The notes beneath the pieces are model-generated. The model did no database searches and was not told the DNA's origin. It saw only the letters and a list, made by a program, of their open reading frames with translations. The position numbers were made by a program, and so were the translations under genes. Of a DNA stretch of 64,000 bases, positions 17,928-27,341 are shown piece after piece (the first letter of the stretch is position 1; every line of letters begins with the position of its first letter). This DNA comes from Planococcus donghaensis MPA1U2 (lineage in GTDB: Bacteria; Bacillota; Bacilli; Bacillales_A; Planococcaceae): NCBI RefSeq assembly GCF_000189395.1, contig NZ_AEPB01000032.1, positions 124,001 through 188,000 of the forward strand, written 5' to 3'.

Positions 17928-18506
17928 ATGAACATACCAAACCAGATTACCATCTCAAGGATTTTATTGATTCCTGTATTTATGGTAGTTATGTTAGCAG
18001 GCTTTGACTGGGGAACAATGACGCTTTTTGGCGCCGACATGCCGGTCACTCACTTTGTCGGAGGGTTAATTTTTATCTTTGCATCACTCACAGATTGGGT
18101 GGACGGCTATTATGCCCGTAAATACAACTTAGTTACGACGTTTGGAAAGTTTTTAGACCCTTTAGCCGATAAGCTATTGGTTTCTGCAGCATTAATCATT
18201 TTAGTAGAACTAGGATTTGCAGCTTCGTGGATTGTGATTGTTATCATTAGCCGTGAATTTGCGGTTACAGGATTGCGTCTAGTGCTAGCAGGCGAAGGTG
18301 AAGTTGTAGCAGCTGGCGGTTTAGGCAAAATTAAAACAACTGCCCAAATTTTAGCGATTTCGGCATTATTGCTACATGACACTATTTTCATATTAGTTGG
18401 TTTACCATTTGGTTTAATTATGCTTTACATCGCATTAATTTTCACAGTATGGTCTGGATGGGATTATTTCTATGCCAATCGTCGCGCATTAATGGCTTCA
18501 AAATAA
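17928..18506 (+). CDS. pgsA: CDP-diacylglycerol-glycerol-3-phosphate 3-phosphatidyltransferase
   Basis: Makes phosphatidylglycerophosphate, the committed step to phosphatidylglycerol. A 192-residue membrane protein with the CDP-alcohol transferase motif: Asp56, Asp59-Gly60, Ala-Arg (63-64), Gly73, Asp77 and Asp81. AAAGGGGA at 17913-17920 precedes the ATG at 17928. Upstream in-frame codons lie in the terminator region. cinA follows 23 bp later, probably on the same transcript. Confidence 0.95.
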   Translation: MNIPNQITISRILLIPVFMVVMLAGFDWGTMTLFGADMPVTHFVGGLIFIFASLTDWVDGYYARKYNLVTTFGKFLDPLADKLLVSAALIILVELGFAASWIVIVIISREFAVTGLRLVLAGEGEVVAAGGLGKIKTTAQILAISALLLHDTIFILVGLPFGLIMLYIALIFTVWSGWDYFYANRRALMASK

Positions 18507-18529
18507 GCGCAAAAAAGGGGTTCGAATAA

Positions 18530-19783
18530 ATGAACGCAGAAATTATTGCGGTAGGTTCAGAGTTATTATTAGGTCAAATTACAAATACGAATGCTCGGTT
18601 TTTGTCTAATCACTTAGCTGAGCTTGGCATTAATGTGTATTACCATACAGTAGTAGGAGACAACCCGGATCGATTAGAAGATGCGATCAAGATTGCAGAA
18701 AATCGTGCGGATCTTATACTGTTTACCGGAGGATTAGGTCCGACAAAAGATGATTTAACAAAAGAGGCGATTGCTCGTCACTTAAATACATCCCTTGAAA
18801 CGAACGAGGAAGCATTAGATTCAATCGTTGCGTTTTTCGAACGTGCAGGCCGGCCAATGACGGAAAACAACAAAAAACAAGCATGGGTGTTAAAAGACAG
18901 TGACGTACTTGTGAACCATAATGGTATGGCACCTGGCATGATGTACAAAAAAGACGAACGTGTTTATATCTTGTTACCAGGACCACCAAAAGAAATGGAG
19001 CCAATGTTCCAGTTCGAGGCAAAACCAAAACTTGCAAGTTTACTGAACAAAGCTGATGTTATTTTGTCACACGTTTTGCGCTTTTATGGAATCGGTGAAG
19101 CAGAACTTGAAGATCGTTTGCACCATATACTCGAAAAACAAACTAATCCGACAATTGCACCACTCGCTGCTGATGGCGAAGTAACGTTGCGTATTACGGC
19201 TAAAACCAATACAACAGAAGAAGCGTGGCAGTTAATTGACGGAACTAAAAACGAAATTTTGGATGTTGTAGGTGATTATCTGTATGGATATGACAATGAT
19301 TCGCTCGCTTCTAAAGTAGTTGAGCTTTTGAAAAACCAAGGCAAAACAATTTCGGCGGCAGAAAGTTTAACTGCTGGACTATTTCAATCGGAGCTGGCCT
19401 CTGTTGCAGGAGCAAGCGCGGTATTGTCAGGTGGAGTTATTACTTACAATGAAGAAATGAAAGTTCATCAGCTTGGCTTATCAGCTGAATTACTAGCTGA
19501 ATATGGTGTTGTTAGTGAGCAAACAGCATTAGCAATGGCAGAAGCTGTACGAGATAAATTTAAAACCGATATTAGTGTTTCATTAACAGGTGCAGCAGGA
19601 CCAGATGCGCATGGTGATCAGCCTGCAGGGACTGTTTGGATTGGTATAGCCACAGAAGAAGGTTCTAAATCATATCGCCTTCAACTATCAGGAATGCGCA
19701 ATACCAATCGTCTCCGAGCTGTTAAACTCGCGTTATATTACGTCATTCGCACGTTAACAGAAGAAAATGCACGCAAAATTTAA
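18530..19783 (+). CDS. cinA: CinA-family nicotinamide mononucleotide deamidase-related protein
   Basis: A 417-residue two-domain protein. The N-terminal MoaB/MogA-like COG1058 domain contains FTGGLGPTKDD (about 65-75). The C-terminal NMN amidohydrolase-type domain contains ESLTAGLF and SLTGAAGPD. It precedes recA, the conserved cinA-recA order of Bacillota, where cinA is competence-linked. AAGGGG lies before the ATG. Confidence 0.93.
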   Translation: MNAEIIAVGSELLLGQITNTNARFLSNHLAELGINVYYHTVVGDNPDRLEDAIKIAENRADLILFTGGLGPTKDDLTKEAIARHLNTSLETNEEALDSIVAFFERAGRPMTENNKKQAWVLKDSDVLVNHNGMAPGMMYKKDERVYILLPGPPKEMEPMFQFEAKPKLASLLNKADVILSHVLRFYGIGEAELEDRLHHILEKQTNPTIAPLAADGEVTLRITAKTNTTEEAWQLIDGTKNEILDVVGDYLYGYDNDSLASKVVELLKNQGKTISAAESLTAGLFQSELASVAGASAVLSGGVITYNEEMKVHQLGLSAELLAEYGVVSEQTALAMAEAVRDKFKTDISVSLTGAAGPDAHGDQPAGTVWIGIATEEGSKSYRLQLSGMRNTNRLRAVKLALYYVIRTLTEENARKI

Positions 19784-19799
19784 TTTTGCGTGTTTTTTT
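19770..19799 (+). terminator. Terminator after cinA
   Basis: CACGCAAAA / TTTTGCGTG followed by T7, overlapping the last cinA codons. It separates cinA from recA. Confidence 0.88.
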
Positions 19800-19862
19800 A
19801 TGGCCAAAATCGGGAAATGCGTGAAATAGGACGTTTAAAAATAAGTTTTAAAAATAAATAAC

Positions 19863-19876
19863 CGAATAAACGTTCG
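19863..19876. promoter_or_regulatory. LexA (SOS) box upstream of recA
   Basis: CGAATAAACGTTCG fits the Bacillus LexA consensus (CGAAC-N4-GTTCG) with one change, and is very close to the box known upstream of B. subtilis recA. It lies just upstream of the recA -35. Confidence 0.85.
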
Positions 19877-19884
19877 CTTTTTTC

Positions 19885-19913
19885 TTGTGTATTTCTCAAT
19901 AAGCTAGTATACT
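19885..19913 (+). promoter_or_regulatory. recA promoter
   Basis: TTGTGT (19885-19890), a 17-bp spacer and TATACT (19908-19913). The nearby LexA box would allow SOS repression. Confidence 0.75.
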
Positions 19914-19957
19914 AGAAACAGATAGAAAATAGGTTTTCATTTAGAGGAGGATTTCTT

Positions 19958-21019
19958 TTGAGCGATCGTAAAGCAGCATTAGATATGGCGTTAAAACAAA
20001 TAGAAAAGCAATTCGGTAAAGGTTCTGTTATGAAATTAGGAGAAAATTCCGACCGTAATATATCATCGGTTTCAAGTGGTTCACTAGCATTGGATACAGC
20101 GCTAGGAATAGGCGGATATCCGCGTGGGCGTGTAATTGAAGTATACGGTCCTGAAAGTTCAGGTAAAACAACTGTTTCTCTTCATGCCATTGCAGAAGTA
20201 CAAGCTACAGGCGGAACAGCTGCCTTTATCGATGCAGAGCACGCATTAGATCCAGTATATGCAAAAAATCTTGGTGTAAACATTGATGAGTTACTATTGT
20301 CTCAACCGGATACAGGAGAACAAGCACTTGAAATTGCTGAAGCTCTTGTTCGTAGTGGAGCAGTTGATATTGTCGTAGTCGATTCAGTAGCAGCATTAGT
20401 ACCAAAAGCTGAAATTGAAGGCGAAATGGGCGACTCTCATATGGGATTACAAGCACGTTTAATGTCTCAAGCTCTTCGTAAATTATCTGGTGTTATTAAC
20501 AAGTCTAATACCATTGTTATTTTCATTAACCAAATCCGTGAGAAAATTGGTGTAATGTTCGGTAACCCAGAAACAACACCTGGTGGTCGCGCATTGAAAT
20601 TCTATTCGTCTGTTCGTTTAGAAGTACGTCGTGCAGAAGCATTGAAATCAGGTACAGAAATTATTGGTAACAGAACGAAGATCAAAATTGTTAAAAACAA
20701 AGTAGCTCCACCGTTCCGTACTGCTGAAGTAGATATTATGTACGGAAAAGGGATTTCGCGTGAAGGTGAAATCGTCGATATCGGTTCTGATTTGGAGATC
20801 ATTCAAAAGAGCGGTTCATGGTATTCGTATAACGAAGAACGAATTGGTCAAGGTCGTGAAAATGTTAAGCAATTCTTGCTTAAAAATCCAGAAATCCGTA
20901 ATGAGATTTCTAACAAAATCCGTGAATCTTATGGCATGGCAGCAGCTACGTATACAATTGCTGCGAGTAAAGAAGAACCAGAAGACTTTAATCTTTTGTT
21001 AGATGAAGACGATAACTAA
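19958..21019 (+). CDS. recA: Recombinase RecA
   Basis: The strand-exchange ATPase of homologous recombination and co-protease for LexA. It has 353 residues, with Walker A GPESSGKT at 64-71, the intact L1/L2 DNA-binding loop regions ([25 protein letters not shown]) and an acidic C-terminus. The start is TTG at 19958 behind AGAGGAGG. LexA, its target, is encoded at 38.3 kb in this window. Confidence 0.98.
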   Translation: MSDRKAALDMALKQIEKQFGKGSVMKLGENSDRNISSVSSGSLALDTALGIGGYPRGRVIEVYGPESSGKTTVSLHAIAEVQATGGTAAFIDAEHALDPVYAKNLGVNIDELLLSQPDTGEQALEIAEALVRSGAVDIVVVDSVAALVPKAEIEGEMGDSHMGLQARLMSQALRKLSGVINKSNTIVIFINQIREKIGVMFGNPETTPGGRALKFYSSVRLEVRRAEALKSGTEIIGNRTKIKIVKNKVAPPFRTAEVDIMYGKGISREGEIVDIGSDLEIIQKSGSWYSYNEERIGQGRENVKQFLLKNPEIRNEISNKIRESYGMAAATYTIAASKEEPEDFNLLLDEDDN

Positions 21020-21040
21020 AAGTCGTTTTATAATTTGAAA

Positions 21041-21073
21041 AAGCCGCTAAGCAAAAAGCTTTGCGGCTTTTTT
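21041..21073 (+). terminator. Terminator after recA
   Basis: GCCGC-AAGC / GCTT-GCGGC with an internal T-T mismatch, a 5-A loop and T6. No pbpX-like gene follows. The 243 bp before rny hold only the rny promoter and a possible repeat-like scrap (CTTCCGCTTTCC near 21170). Confidence 0.85.
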
Positions 21074-21184
21074 GCTATAGTAAATTTCGCAAAGTTAGCG
21101 CTCAGTAAAAACGCGTGTATTCATTTATTCGAACGTGGTGCTAACATCTCCTTGGCGCAAGACCGCTACTTCCGCTTTCCTGGG

Positions 21185-21213
21185 TTGACACGACATAAGT
21201 CCATCTATACAAT
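21185..21213 (+). promoter_or_regulatory. rny promoter
   Basis: TTGACA (21185-21190), a 17-bp spacer and TACAAT (21208-21213). This gives a leader of about 95 nt before rny. Confidence 0.75.
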
Positions 21214-21316
21214 TAAAATTGTATAATTTACTAATTTTAAAATAGTTGTAGTGAAACAAGTTTGATCATTCATCTTTTAAAATGAAAACAAATCAATAGC
21301 AAGAGGAGGTGTCCGA

Positions 21317-22876
21317 ATGGGTATTAATGAGTTCATCTTCGCTTTGCTTGGTATCATCGTCGGTGTAGTTGTTGGTTATTTTGCATTAAAAAAAGCAAAC
21401 GATTCCAATATTGCAGGCGCTAAAAACTCTGCGGAGCAAATAGTCGAAGATGCAAAACGAGAAGCTGAAGCGCTGAAAAAAGAAGCATTATTGGAAGCGA
21501 AAGACGAAAATCATAAATTGCGTACTGAAACAGAATCTGAAATTCGGGAACGCCGTTCTGAACTACAAAGACAAGAGAATCGGTTGTTGCAGAGAGAAGA
21601 AAATTTGGATCGCAAGGATGATGCATTAAACAAAAGAGAAGCGAGTCTAGAACGTAAAGACGAAACGCTCTCAGAAAAACAACAGCATATTGAACAGATG
21701 GAGAGCAAAGCCGAAGATTTAGTCCGTCAGCAACAATCTGAAATGGAACGAATCTCATCTTTGACACGTGAAGAAGCGAAATCTATTATTTTGCAAGATG
21801 TTGAAAAAGAACTTTCAACGGACATTGCGGTAATGATGAAAGAATCAGAAGCTCGTGCCAAAGAAGAATCGGACAAAAAAGCGAAAAACATCTTATCATT
21901 GGCGATGCAACGATTTGCAGCAGACCATGTAGCAGAAACTACTGTGTCGGTAGTAAACTTGCCAAACGATGAAATGAAAGGTCGTATCATCGGGCGTGAA
22001 GGACGTAACATCCGTACGCTTGAAACCTTAACAGGAATCGATTTAATCATCGATGATACACCAGAAGCGGTTATTCTATCAGGATTTGATCCAATTCGTC
22101 GTGAAACGGCTCGATTGGCTCTTGAAAAACTGGTATCAGATGGCCGTATCCATCCAGCGCGCATCGAAGAAATGGTTGAGAAGTCTAGACGTGAAGTGGA
22201 TGAACAAATTCGTGAAATTGGAGAACAAACCACATTTGACGTAGGTGTTCATAACTTGCATCCTGACTTGATCAAAATTCTTGGACGCCTTCGTTACCGT
22301 ACAAGTTATGGACAAAATGTACTGAAGCACTCTGTGGAAGTAGCATTCTTGTCAGGCTTAATGGCAGCTGAACTTGGAGAAGACGTTACACTTGCTCGTC
22401 GTGCCGGACTTCTACATGATATTGGTAAAGCAATCGATCATGAAGTAGAAGGTAGCCACGTAGAGATTGGTGTAGAACTTGGAACTAAATACAAAGAACA
22501 TCCTGTAGTGATTAACAGTATTGCTTCCCATCACGGTGACACAGAAGCGACTTCAATCATTTCTGTCATCGTAGCAGCAGCAGATGCATTGTCAGCTGCT
22601 CGTCCAGGTGCAAGAAGTGAAACATTGGAAAACTACATTCGTCGCCTAGAAAAACTTGAAGAAATTTCCGAGTCGTATGAAGGCGTAGAGAAATCATTCG
22701 CTATTCAAGCGGGACGTGAAATTCGCATCATGGTGCGACCTGAACAAATTGATGACATGACGGCGCATCGTTTAGCTCGAGACATCCGGAAACGGATTGA
22801 AGAAGAGCTGGATTATCCAGGTCATATCAAAGTGACGGTTATTAGAGAAACTAGAGCAGTTGAATACGCAAAATAA
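21317..22876 (+). CDS. rny: Ribonuclease Y
   Basis: The membrane-anchored endoribonuclease that starts mRNA decay. The 519 residues comprise an N-terminal membrane helix (about 5-25), a long Glu/Lys/Arg coiled coil (about 35-180), a KH RNA-binding domain ([10 protein letters not shown] near 225) and an HD domain with [10 protein letters not shown] (about 366-375) holding the metal ligands. AGAGGAGGTG precedes the ATG. ymdB follows, as in B. subtilis. Confidence 0.97.
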   Translation: MGINEFIFALLGIIVGVVVGYFALKKANDSNIAGAKNSAEQIVEDAKREAEALKKEALLEAKDENHKLRTETESEIRERRSELQRQENRLLQREENLDRKDDALNKREASLERKDETLSEKQQHIEQMESKAEDLVRQQQSEMERISSLTREEAKSIILQDVEKELSTDIAVMMKESEARAKEESDKKAKNILSLAMQRFAADHVAETTVSVVNLPNDEMKGRIIGREGRNIRTLETLTGIDLIIDDTPEAVILSGFDPIRRETARLALEKLVSDGRIHPARIEEMVEKSRREVDEQIREIGEQTTFDVGVHNLHPDLIKILGRLRYRTSYGQNVLKHSVEVAFLSGLMAAELGEDVTLARRAGLLHDIGKAIDHEVEGSHVEIGVELGTKYKEHPVVINSIASHHGDTEATSIISVIVAAADALSAARPGARSETLENYIRRLEKLEEISESYEGVEKSFAIQAGREIRIMVRPEQIDDMTAHRLARDIRKRIEEELDYPGHIKVTVIRETRAVEYAK

Positions 22877-22883
22877 TAAGAGT

Positions 22884-22921
22884 AAGGCTTCGATGAATGT
22901 CTATTCAAAGAAGCCTTTTTC
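22884..22921 (+). terminator. Hairpin between rny and ymdB
   Basis: AAGGCTTC / GAAGCCTT with an 18-nt loop and T5. ymdB starts 22 bp later, so it may act as an attenuator of read-through. Confidence 0.7.
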
Positions 22922-22942
22922 TTATGGAAAAAAGGTGAGTTT

Positions 22943-23740
22943 GTGAAAATTTTATTTATTGGAGATATTGTCGGATCAATCGGAAGAGATGCACTAGAAT
23001 CGTATTTACCGAGATTAAAAAGAAAGTATGCACCAGACGTCATTATTGCGAATGGTGAAAACGCAGCAGCAGGTCGCGGGATTACGAAAGCTATTTATCA
23101 AGACTTGTTATTTATGGGTGTCGATATGGTAACAATGGGCAATCATACTTGGGATCAAAAAGAGATTTTTGATTTTATTGATGAAGTTGATTATTTGATT
23201 CGTCCAGCAAACTTTTCAGATGAAGCACCAGGGCGTGGTATGGCTACAGTCACCAAAAATGGGCAAACTTTATCGGTTATTAATCTACATGGACGTGTAT
23301 TCTTACCGCCTCATGAAGATCCATTCCAAAAAGCAGATGAGCTTGTAGCCGAAGCAAAAGCCATTTCGCCATTAGTATTTGTCGATTTCCATGCAGAAGC
23401 AACAAGTGAAAAAATTGCGATGGGGTGGCATTTAGATGGTCGCGCTTCAGTGGTCGTTGGAACACATACGCATGTTCAAACTGCTGATGCACGCATATTA
23501 CCAAGTGGTACTGCATATATCTCAGATGTGGGAATGACAGGACCATATGATGAAATATTAGGTATGAACAAAGAAGCTGTGTTATATCGTTTTAAAACGA
23601 ATATGCCAACTCGATTTGAAGTGCCGAAACGTGGCCGTTCAGTAGTAAGTGGGTTTTTCACAGAAGTGGATGACCAAACGGGTAAAGCGACAAGCTTTGA
23701 GCGTATTTATATCAATGAAGATTATCCGTTTCAAGGATAA
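22943..23740 (+). CDS. ymdB: YmdB-family metallophosphodiesterase
   Basis: A 265-residue calcineurin-like phosphodiesterase, known in B. subtilis to hydrolyse 2',3'-cyclic nucleotides and to affect biofilm and late-stage gene expression. Visible metal-site motifs are FIGDIVG, NGENAAAG with the catalytic Glu39, GNHTWD, DFHAEA and GTHTHVQT. GTG at 22943 follows AAAGGTGAG. In spore formers spoVS comes next. Here it is absent. Confidence 0.95.
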   Translation: MKILFIGDIVGSIGRDALESYLPRLKRKYAPDVIIANGENAAAGRGITKAIYQDLLFMGVDMVTMGNHTWDQKEIFDFIDEVDYLIRPANFSDEAPGRGMATVTKNGQTLSVINLHGRVFLPPHEDPFQKADELVAEAKAISPLVFVDFHAEATSEKIAMGWHLDGRASVVVGTHTHVQTADARILPSGTAYISDVGMTGPYDEILGMNKEAVLYRFKTNMPTRFEVPKRGRSVVSGFFTEVDDQTGKATSFERIYINEDYPFQG

Positions 23741-23784
23741 ATTTATAGCTTCGTGACGAAACTTCGACAATTAGAGCAGAGACC

Positions 23785-23814
23785 TTGAAGTACAAGCCTT
23801 ATTTTCAGTATAAT
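23785..23814 (+). promoter_or_regulatory. Promoter upstream of the miaB remnant and ricA
   Basis: TTGAAG (23785-23790), an 18-bp spacer and TATAAT (23809-23814). It would drive ricA with a leader of about 245 nt that includes the pseudogene. Confidence 0.55.
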
Positions 23815-23969
23815 AATGAAGTGAGTAAAAAGAGTTTTTTAAGAAATGGATAGATTCACTTCTTTGTGAAATTCAAACAGGTCATAAGATTTCAAAATGA
23901 TTAACGTACTATCAAAAGGACGAAACCTGACAGGGTGAAATTCGCAAAGTTAGGTTATGTGCTTAAAAT

Positions 23970-24062
23970 AAAGATGTCGAAGTCTAATTTACCGAAACTA
24001 AAACATGGTCGCAAGGCGGAGAACAACAAGATGCTGTAGTGGGCCAAGAAATGGGTGTTTAA
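23970..24062 (+). pseudogene. miaB: 3' remnant of miaB (tRNA methylthiotransferase)
   Basis: This 93-bp stretch reads KDVEV, a TAA stop (23985-23987), then FTETKTWSQGGE and 12 more residues to a TAA at 24060. The pattern V-x-V-x-(I/F)-T-x-x-KTWS-x-x-GE resembles the very end of MiaB (the TRAM domain). In Bacillus miaB is the gene directly before ricA. No start codon, radical-SAM CxxxCxxC motif or other part of MiaB is found between ymdB and here, so most of the gene is gone. The rest of the 324-bp gap holds a promoter and unrecognisable AT-rich sequence. Similarity is by eye only. Confidence 0.5.
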
Positions 24063-24064
24063 AA

Positions 24065-24493
24065 ATGACATACACAAAACAAGAAATCGTCGACAAAGCG
24101 CGCGAAGTTGCCGACATGATCGCAGCAACTGAAGAAGTGGATTTCTTTAAACGTGCAGAAGCACAAATTAACGAAAACCAACAAATTCGTGAGAAAATCG
24201 CTAGCTTGAAAAGCTTGCAAAAACAAGCAGTAAACTTCCAAGCGTATGGCAAGGAACGTGCTTTGAATTTGATTGAAGGCAAAATTGCCAAAATCGAAGA
24301 AGAAATTGACGCAGTGCCAATTGTTCAAGAATTTAAACAATCGCAAAGCGATGTTAACTCATTATTGCAAATGGTATCAACTGCTATTGCGAACCAAGTT
24401 ACAAACAACATTATCACGGAAACAGGTGGCGACTTGTTACGCGGTGAAACAGGATCGAAAGTTCGCAACGACAAACCAGGAAGCTGCGGGTAA
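24065..24493 (+). CDS. ricA: RicA family protein (YmcA)
   Basis: A 142-residue helical protein of the YlbF/YmcA family. In B. subtilis RicA forms the RicA-RicF-RicT complex that supports RNase Y-dependent mRNA processing and development. The conserved core EEVDFFKRAEAQINEN (about 22-37) and the end GGDLL-GETGSKV are present. Only one cysteine is visible, next to the last residue. The ATG at 24065 follows the miaB remnant stop and has only a weak site (GGGTG). It belongs functionally with rny, encoded 1.2 kb upstream. A hairpin repeat begins right after the stop. Confidence 0.93.
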   Translation: MTYTKQEIVDKAREVADMIAATEEVDFFKRAEAQINENQQIREKIASLKSLQKQAVNFQAYGKERALNLIEGKIAKIEEEIDAVPIVQEFKQSQSDVNSLLQMVSTAIANQVTNNIITETGGDLLRGETGSKVRNDKPGSCG

Positions 24494-24495
24494 TT

Positions 24496-24660
24496 AGAAA
24501 AGCGTAGGTGCCCGTCTAGTCCCGACAGGCTTAAGGCAGACAGGGCATGTGGCGTATTTGTGCCACTTGACCGGGCTGACTTAAGACCCGAGGGGCTGGG
24601 CACTAAAGCCAGACACAAGAAAAGCGTAAACGACCGTTAAGCATCGACGGCATAAGACGA
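24496..24660 (-). repeat. Intergenic hairpin repeat, locus C: one full unit and partial tail, minus strand
   Basis: Read on the minus strand, a partial copy (about 24660-24618, containing CTTATG and ending ACGCTTTTCT) is followed by a full unit ending in CGCTTTTCT at 24496. Tail-to-tail distance is 122 bp. Pairing arms are GTGCCC/GGGCAC (24508-24513, 24598-24603), CTTAAG/CTTAAG (24530-24535, 24580-24585) and apical GTGGC/GCCAC (24549-24553, 24562-24566) with an 8-nt loop. It sits directly behind the ricA stop codon, so it is probably part of the ricA 3' region. With the terminator and promoter that follow it accounts for the 317-bp gap before mutS. Confidence 0.85.
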
Positions 24661-24714
24661 TCTGGTTGTTATAACAAAATGCGTGCGCGAATAGAAATGC
24701 ATTTAAACAGAATT

Positions 24715-24747
24715 AAACTGAAAGAGCCAAAGCTCTTTCAGTTTTTT
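24715..24747 (+). terminator. Terminator upstream of mutS
   Basis: AAACTGAAAGAG / CTCTTTCAGTTT with T6. It probably ends the ricA transcript beyond the inserted repeat. Confidence 0.88.
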
Positions 24748-24765
24748 CTTTTCCGCCTTTATTTT

Positions 24766-24774
24766 TGGTATAAT
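24766..24774 (+). promoter_or_regulatory. Extended -10 promoter of mutS
   Basis: TGGTATAAT, with only a weak -35 (TTCTTT), 36 bp before the mutS ATG. Confidence 0.6.
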
Positions 24775-24810
24775 GGAGAAACGACGAATCGATTTGAAAG
24801 AGGTTTTAAA

Positions 24811-27330
24811 ATGGCACCGACACCAATGATGCAACAATATTTTCAAGTGAAATCCGAATACTTAGATGCATTTTTGTTTTTCCGTTTAGGCGATTTTTAC
24901 GAATTGTTTTATGATGATGCGATTAAGGCATCTCAACTACTCGAAATTACGTTAACAGCACGTGGAGGAAATGGCGATGACCGGATTCCGATGTGTGGCG
25001 TGCCTCACCATGCGGCCAAAAACTATATTGATCAGTTAATATTAAAAGGTCATAAAGTGGCCATATGTGAACAAGTAGAAGACCCGAAAACGACAAAAGG
25101 CGTTGTGAAGCGCGAGGTTGTCCGTTTAATAACACCTGGTACACACACAGAAGGAAAAAGTGTTGATTCTAAATCAAACGTTTTTTTAGCTGCTGCAGAT
25201 GAATTAGCAGACGGTTTTGCTTTGTCGTATGTGGATATTAGTACAGGTGAATCGACAGCGACGTACATAATGGGAACGGAAAAAGCATTGCTTCAGGAGT
25301 TACGTTCTTTAAGCATTCGTGAACTAGTCGTTTCCGAGCAATTGTTTGTCTTGTTAACAGAAGAAGAACAAGATTTAGTTTTGTCGATTGAGACGATGGA
25401 AGATGCTTATCAGATGAATGCATCTTTAACCGTCGATTGTCCGGAAGATTTGCAAACTAGTTGTCACAGATTGATGACGTATATTGCTCGTACGCAAAAA
25501 CAATCCTTAGACCATATCCAAGCTTTTGCTTATAAAGAAAACAACCAATTGTTGAGCATTGATTTTCATTCCAAACGAAATTTGGAATTACTGCAATCAA
25601 TTCGTGGCAATGAAACAAAAGGAACGTTACTGTGGCTGTTGGATGAAACGATGACAGCGATGGGAAGCCGAAAATTAAAGCAGTGGTTGCATCAACCATT
25701 AGCCAACAAACGAATGATTGAAGAACGCCAGCGAATGGTAGCGGCATTGATCGAGCAGTATTTCGTGCGTGTAGAGCTTCAGAGCTTGTTGAAAGAAGTT
25801 TATGACCTAGAACGTTTATCTGGGCGAATCGCCTTTGGGAGCGCTAGTGGGAGAGATTTAGCGCAGCTTCGCAGTTCTCTAGAGAAAGTACCTATGTTAA
25901 TCGAAGAGTTAGAGAAGTCGGGGGATCCAGCTTTACTGGAATTTGGCGAGAAATTAGATCGTTGTATTGAAGTTTGTGAATTACTGCAAGCCATTAGCGA
26001 AAATCCGCCGCTGTCATCAAAAGAAGGCGGAGTGATTCGTGACGGCTTCCATGAACGACTAGATGAATTCCGAGATGCTTCTCGTAACGGAAAAGACTGG
26101 ATTGCTGAGCTTGAGCAGAAAGAACGCCAATTAACGGGCATCAAGTCATTGAAAATTGGCTATAACCGTATCTTCGGATACTATATTGAAATTTCAAAAG
26201 CCAATATGCATTTAGCGGATTTAGAACGCTATGACCGAAAGCAAACATTGGCGAACGCTGAACGTTATACGACCCCTGAACTAAAAGAAAAAGAAGCGTT
26301 AATCTTAACAGCGGAAGAAGAAAGTTTGGCGTTGGAATATGAGTTATTTGTAGCGATTCGAGACGAAGTAAAACAATATATTTCCCGCATTCAGCGCTTA
26401 GCTTCTTCTCTTAGTGGATTAGATGTCTTTTTAAGCTTTGCAAACGTCGCAGAAAAATATCGATTTGTAAAACCTGATTTTAATGATTTAAATGAAATAG
26501 CCATTATCGAAGGACGTCATCCAGTGGTTGAAAAAATGCTCAACAAACAGCATTATGTTCCGAACGACTGCGTCCTTGCAGAAAATCAAAACATGCTACT
26601 AATTACTGGACCCAACATGTCCGGTAAAAGTACGTATATGAGACAAGTTGCACTGACAATTGTACTGGCTCAAATCGGAAGTTATGTACCTGCTGAATCT
26701 GCGAATTTACCGATAGTCGATCAAATTTTCACGCGTATTGGAGCAGCGGATGACTTGGTTTCTGGCCAAAGTACATTTATGGTTGAAATGCTCGAATCGC
26801 AATATGCCATTACTCATGCAACGAAAAACAGCTTATTGTTGTTTGATGAAATTGGCCGTGGTACATCAACATACGACGGAATGGCGCTAGCTCAATCAAT
26901 GATTGAATACATTCATCGTGAAATTGGTGCCAATACACTGTTTTCTACCCATTATCACGAGTTAACAGCGTTAGAAAATTCGCTTGAAAAACTACACAAT
27001 GTTCATGTAGCTGCAATGGAGCAGTCGGGCAAAGTCGTGTTTCTTCATAAAGTGAAAAAAGGTCCTGCTGATAAAAGTTACGGAATCCACGTTGCGGAGT
27101 TGGCTAATTTACCAGAACCCATTCTTACACGTGCACGAGAATTATTAAAAACCTTTGAACAAGATAAAAAACAGCAGCCGAAAACAATTGAACAATTATC
27201 GTTTTTTGACGAGGCGGATACTGAAAAAGATGAAATCTTACAAGCGATTAAAGACGTACAAGTATCAGCGATGACGCCGCTTCAAGCGTTGCAAATGATT
27301 CATGACTTGCAAGAGAAGTTAAACCAATAA
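24811..27330 (+). CDS. mutS: DNA mismatch repair protein MutS
   Basis: The mismatch-recognition ATPase. The 839 residues begin with the mismatch-binding domain containing FFRLGDFYELF, whose Phe-x-Glu region contacts the mispair. The C-terminal ATPase has Walker A GPNMSGKST near 600-608 and LLFDEIGRGTSTYDG. The ATG at 24811 has GAAAGAGG before it, and earlier in-frame codons lie in the terminator. cotE, which precedes mutS in B. subtilis, is absent. mutL follows 11 bp later, giving a mutSL operon. Confidence 0.98.
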   Translation: MAPTPMMQQYFQVKSEYLDAFLFFRLGDFYELFYDDAIKASQLLEITLTARGGNGDDRIPMCGVPHHAAKNYIDQLILKGHKVAICEQVEDPKTTKGVVKREVVRLITPGTHTEGKSVDSKSNVFLAAADELADGFALSYVDISTGESTATYIMGTEKALLQELRSLSIRELVVSEQLFVLLTEEEQDLVLSIETMEDAYQMNASLTVDCPEDLQTSCHRLMTYIARTQKQSLDHIQAFAYKENNQLLSIDFHSKRNLELLQSIRGNETKGTLLWLLDETMTAMGSRKLKQWLHQPLANKRMIEERQRMVAALIEQYFVRVELQSLLKEVYDLERLSGRIAFGSASGRDLAQLRSSLEKVPMLIEELEKSGDPALLEFGEKLDRCIEVCELLQAISENPPLSSKEGGVIRDGFHERLDEFRDASRNGKDWIAELEQKERQLTGIKSLKIGYNRIFGYYIEISKANMHLADLERYDRKQTLANAERYTTPELKEKEALILTAEEESLALEYELFVAIRDEVKQYISRIQRLASSLSGLDVFLSFANVAEKYRFVKPDFNDLNEIAIIEGRHPVVEKMLNKQHYVPNDCVLAENQNMLLITGPNMSGKSTYMRQVALTIVLAQIGSYVPAESANLPIVDQIFTRIGAADDLVSGQSTFMVEMLESQYAITHATKNSLLLFDEIGRGTSTYDGMALAQSMIEYIHREIGANTLFSTHYHELTALENSLEKLHNVHVAAMEQSGKVVFLHKVKKGPADKSYGIHVAELANLPEPILTRARELLKTFEQDKKQQPKTIEQLSFFDEADTEKDEILQAIKDVQVSAMTPLQALQMIHDLQEKLNQ

Positions 27331-27341
27331 GGAGTGAGCGC

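Noticed and set aside
21074-21184. Another copy of the hairpin repeat between recA and rny
   Set aside because: Only a single CTTCCGCTTTCC-like motif is present and no complementary arms can be drawn.
23821-23853. Small frame starting GTGAGTAAAAAG after the ricA promoter
   Set aside because: It ends after ten codons without a ribosome site. Not supported as a gene.
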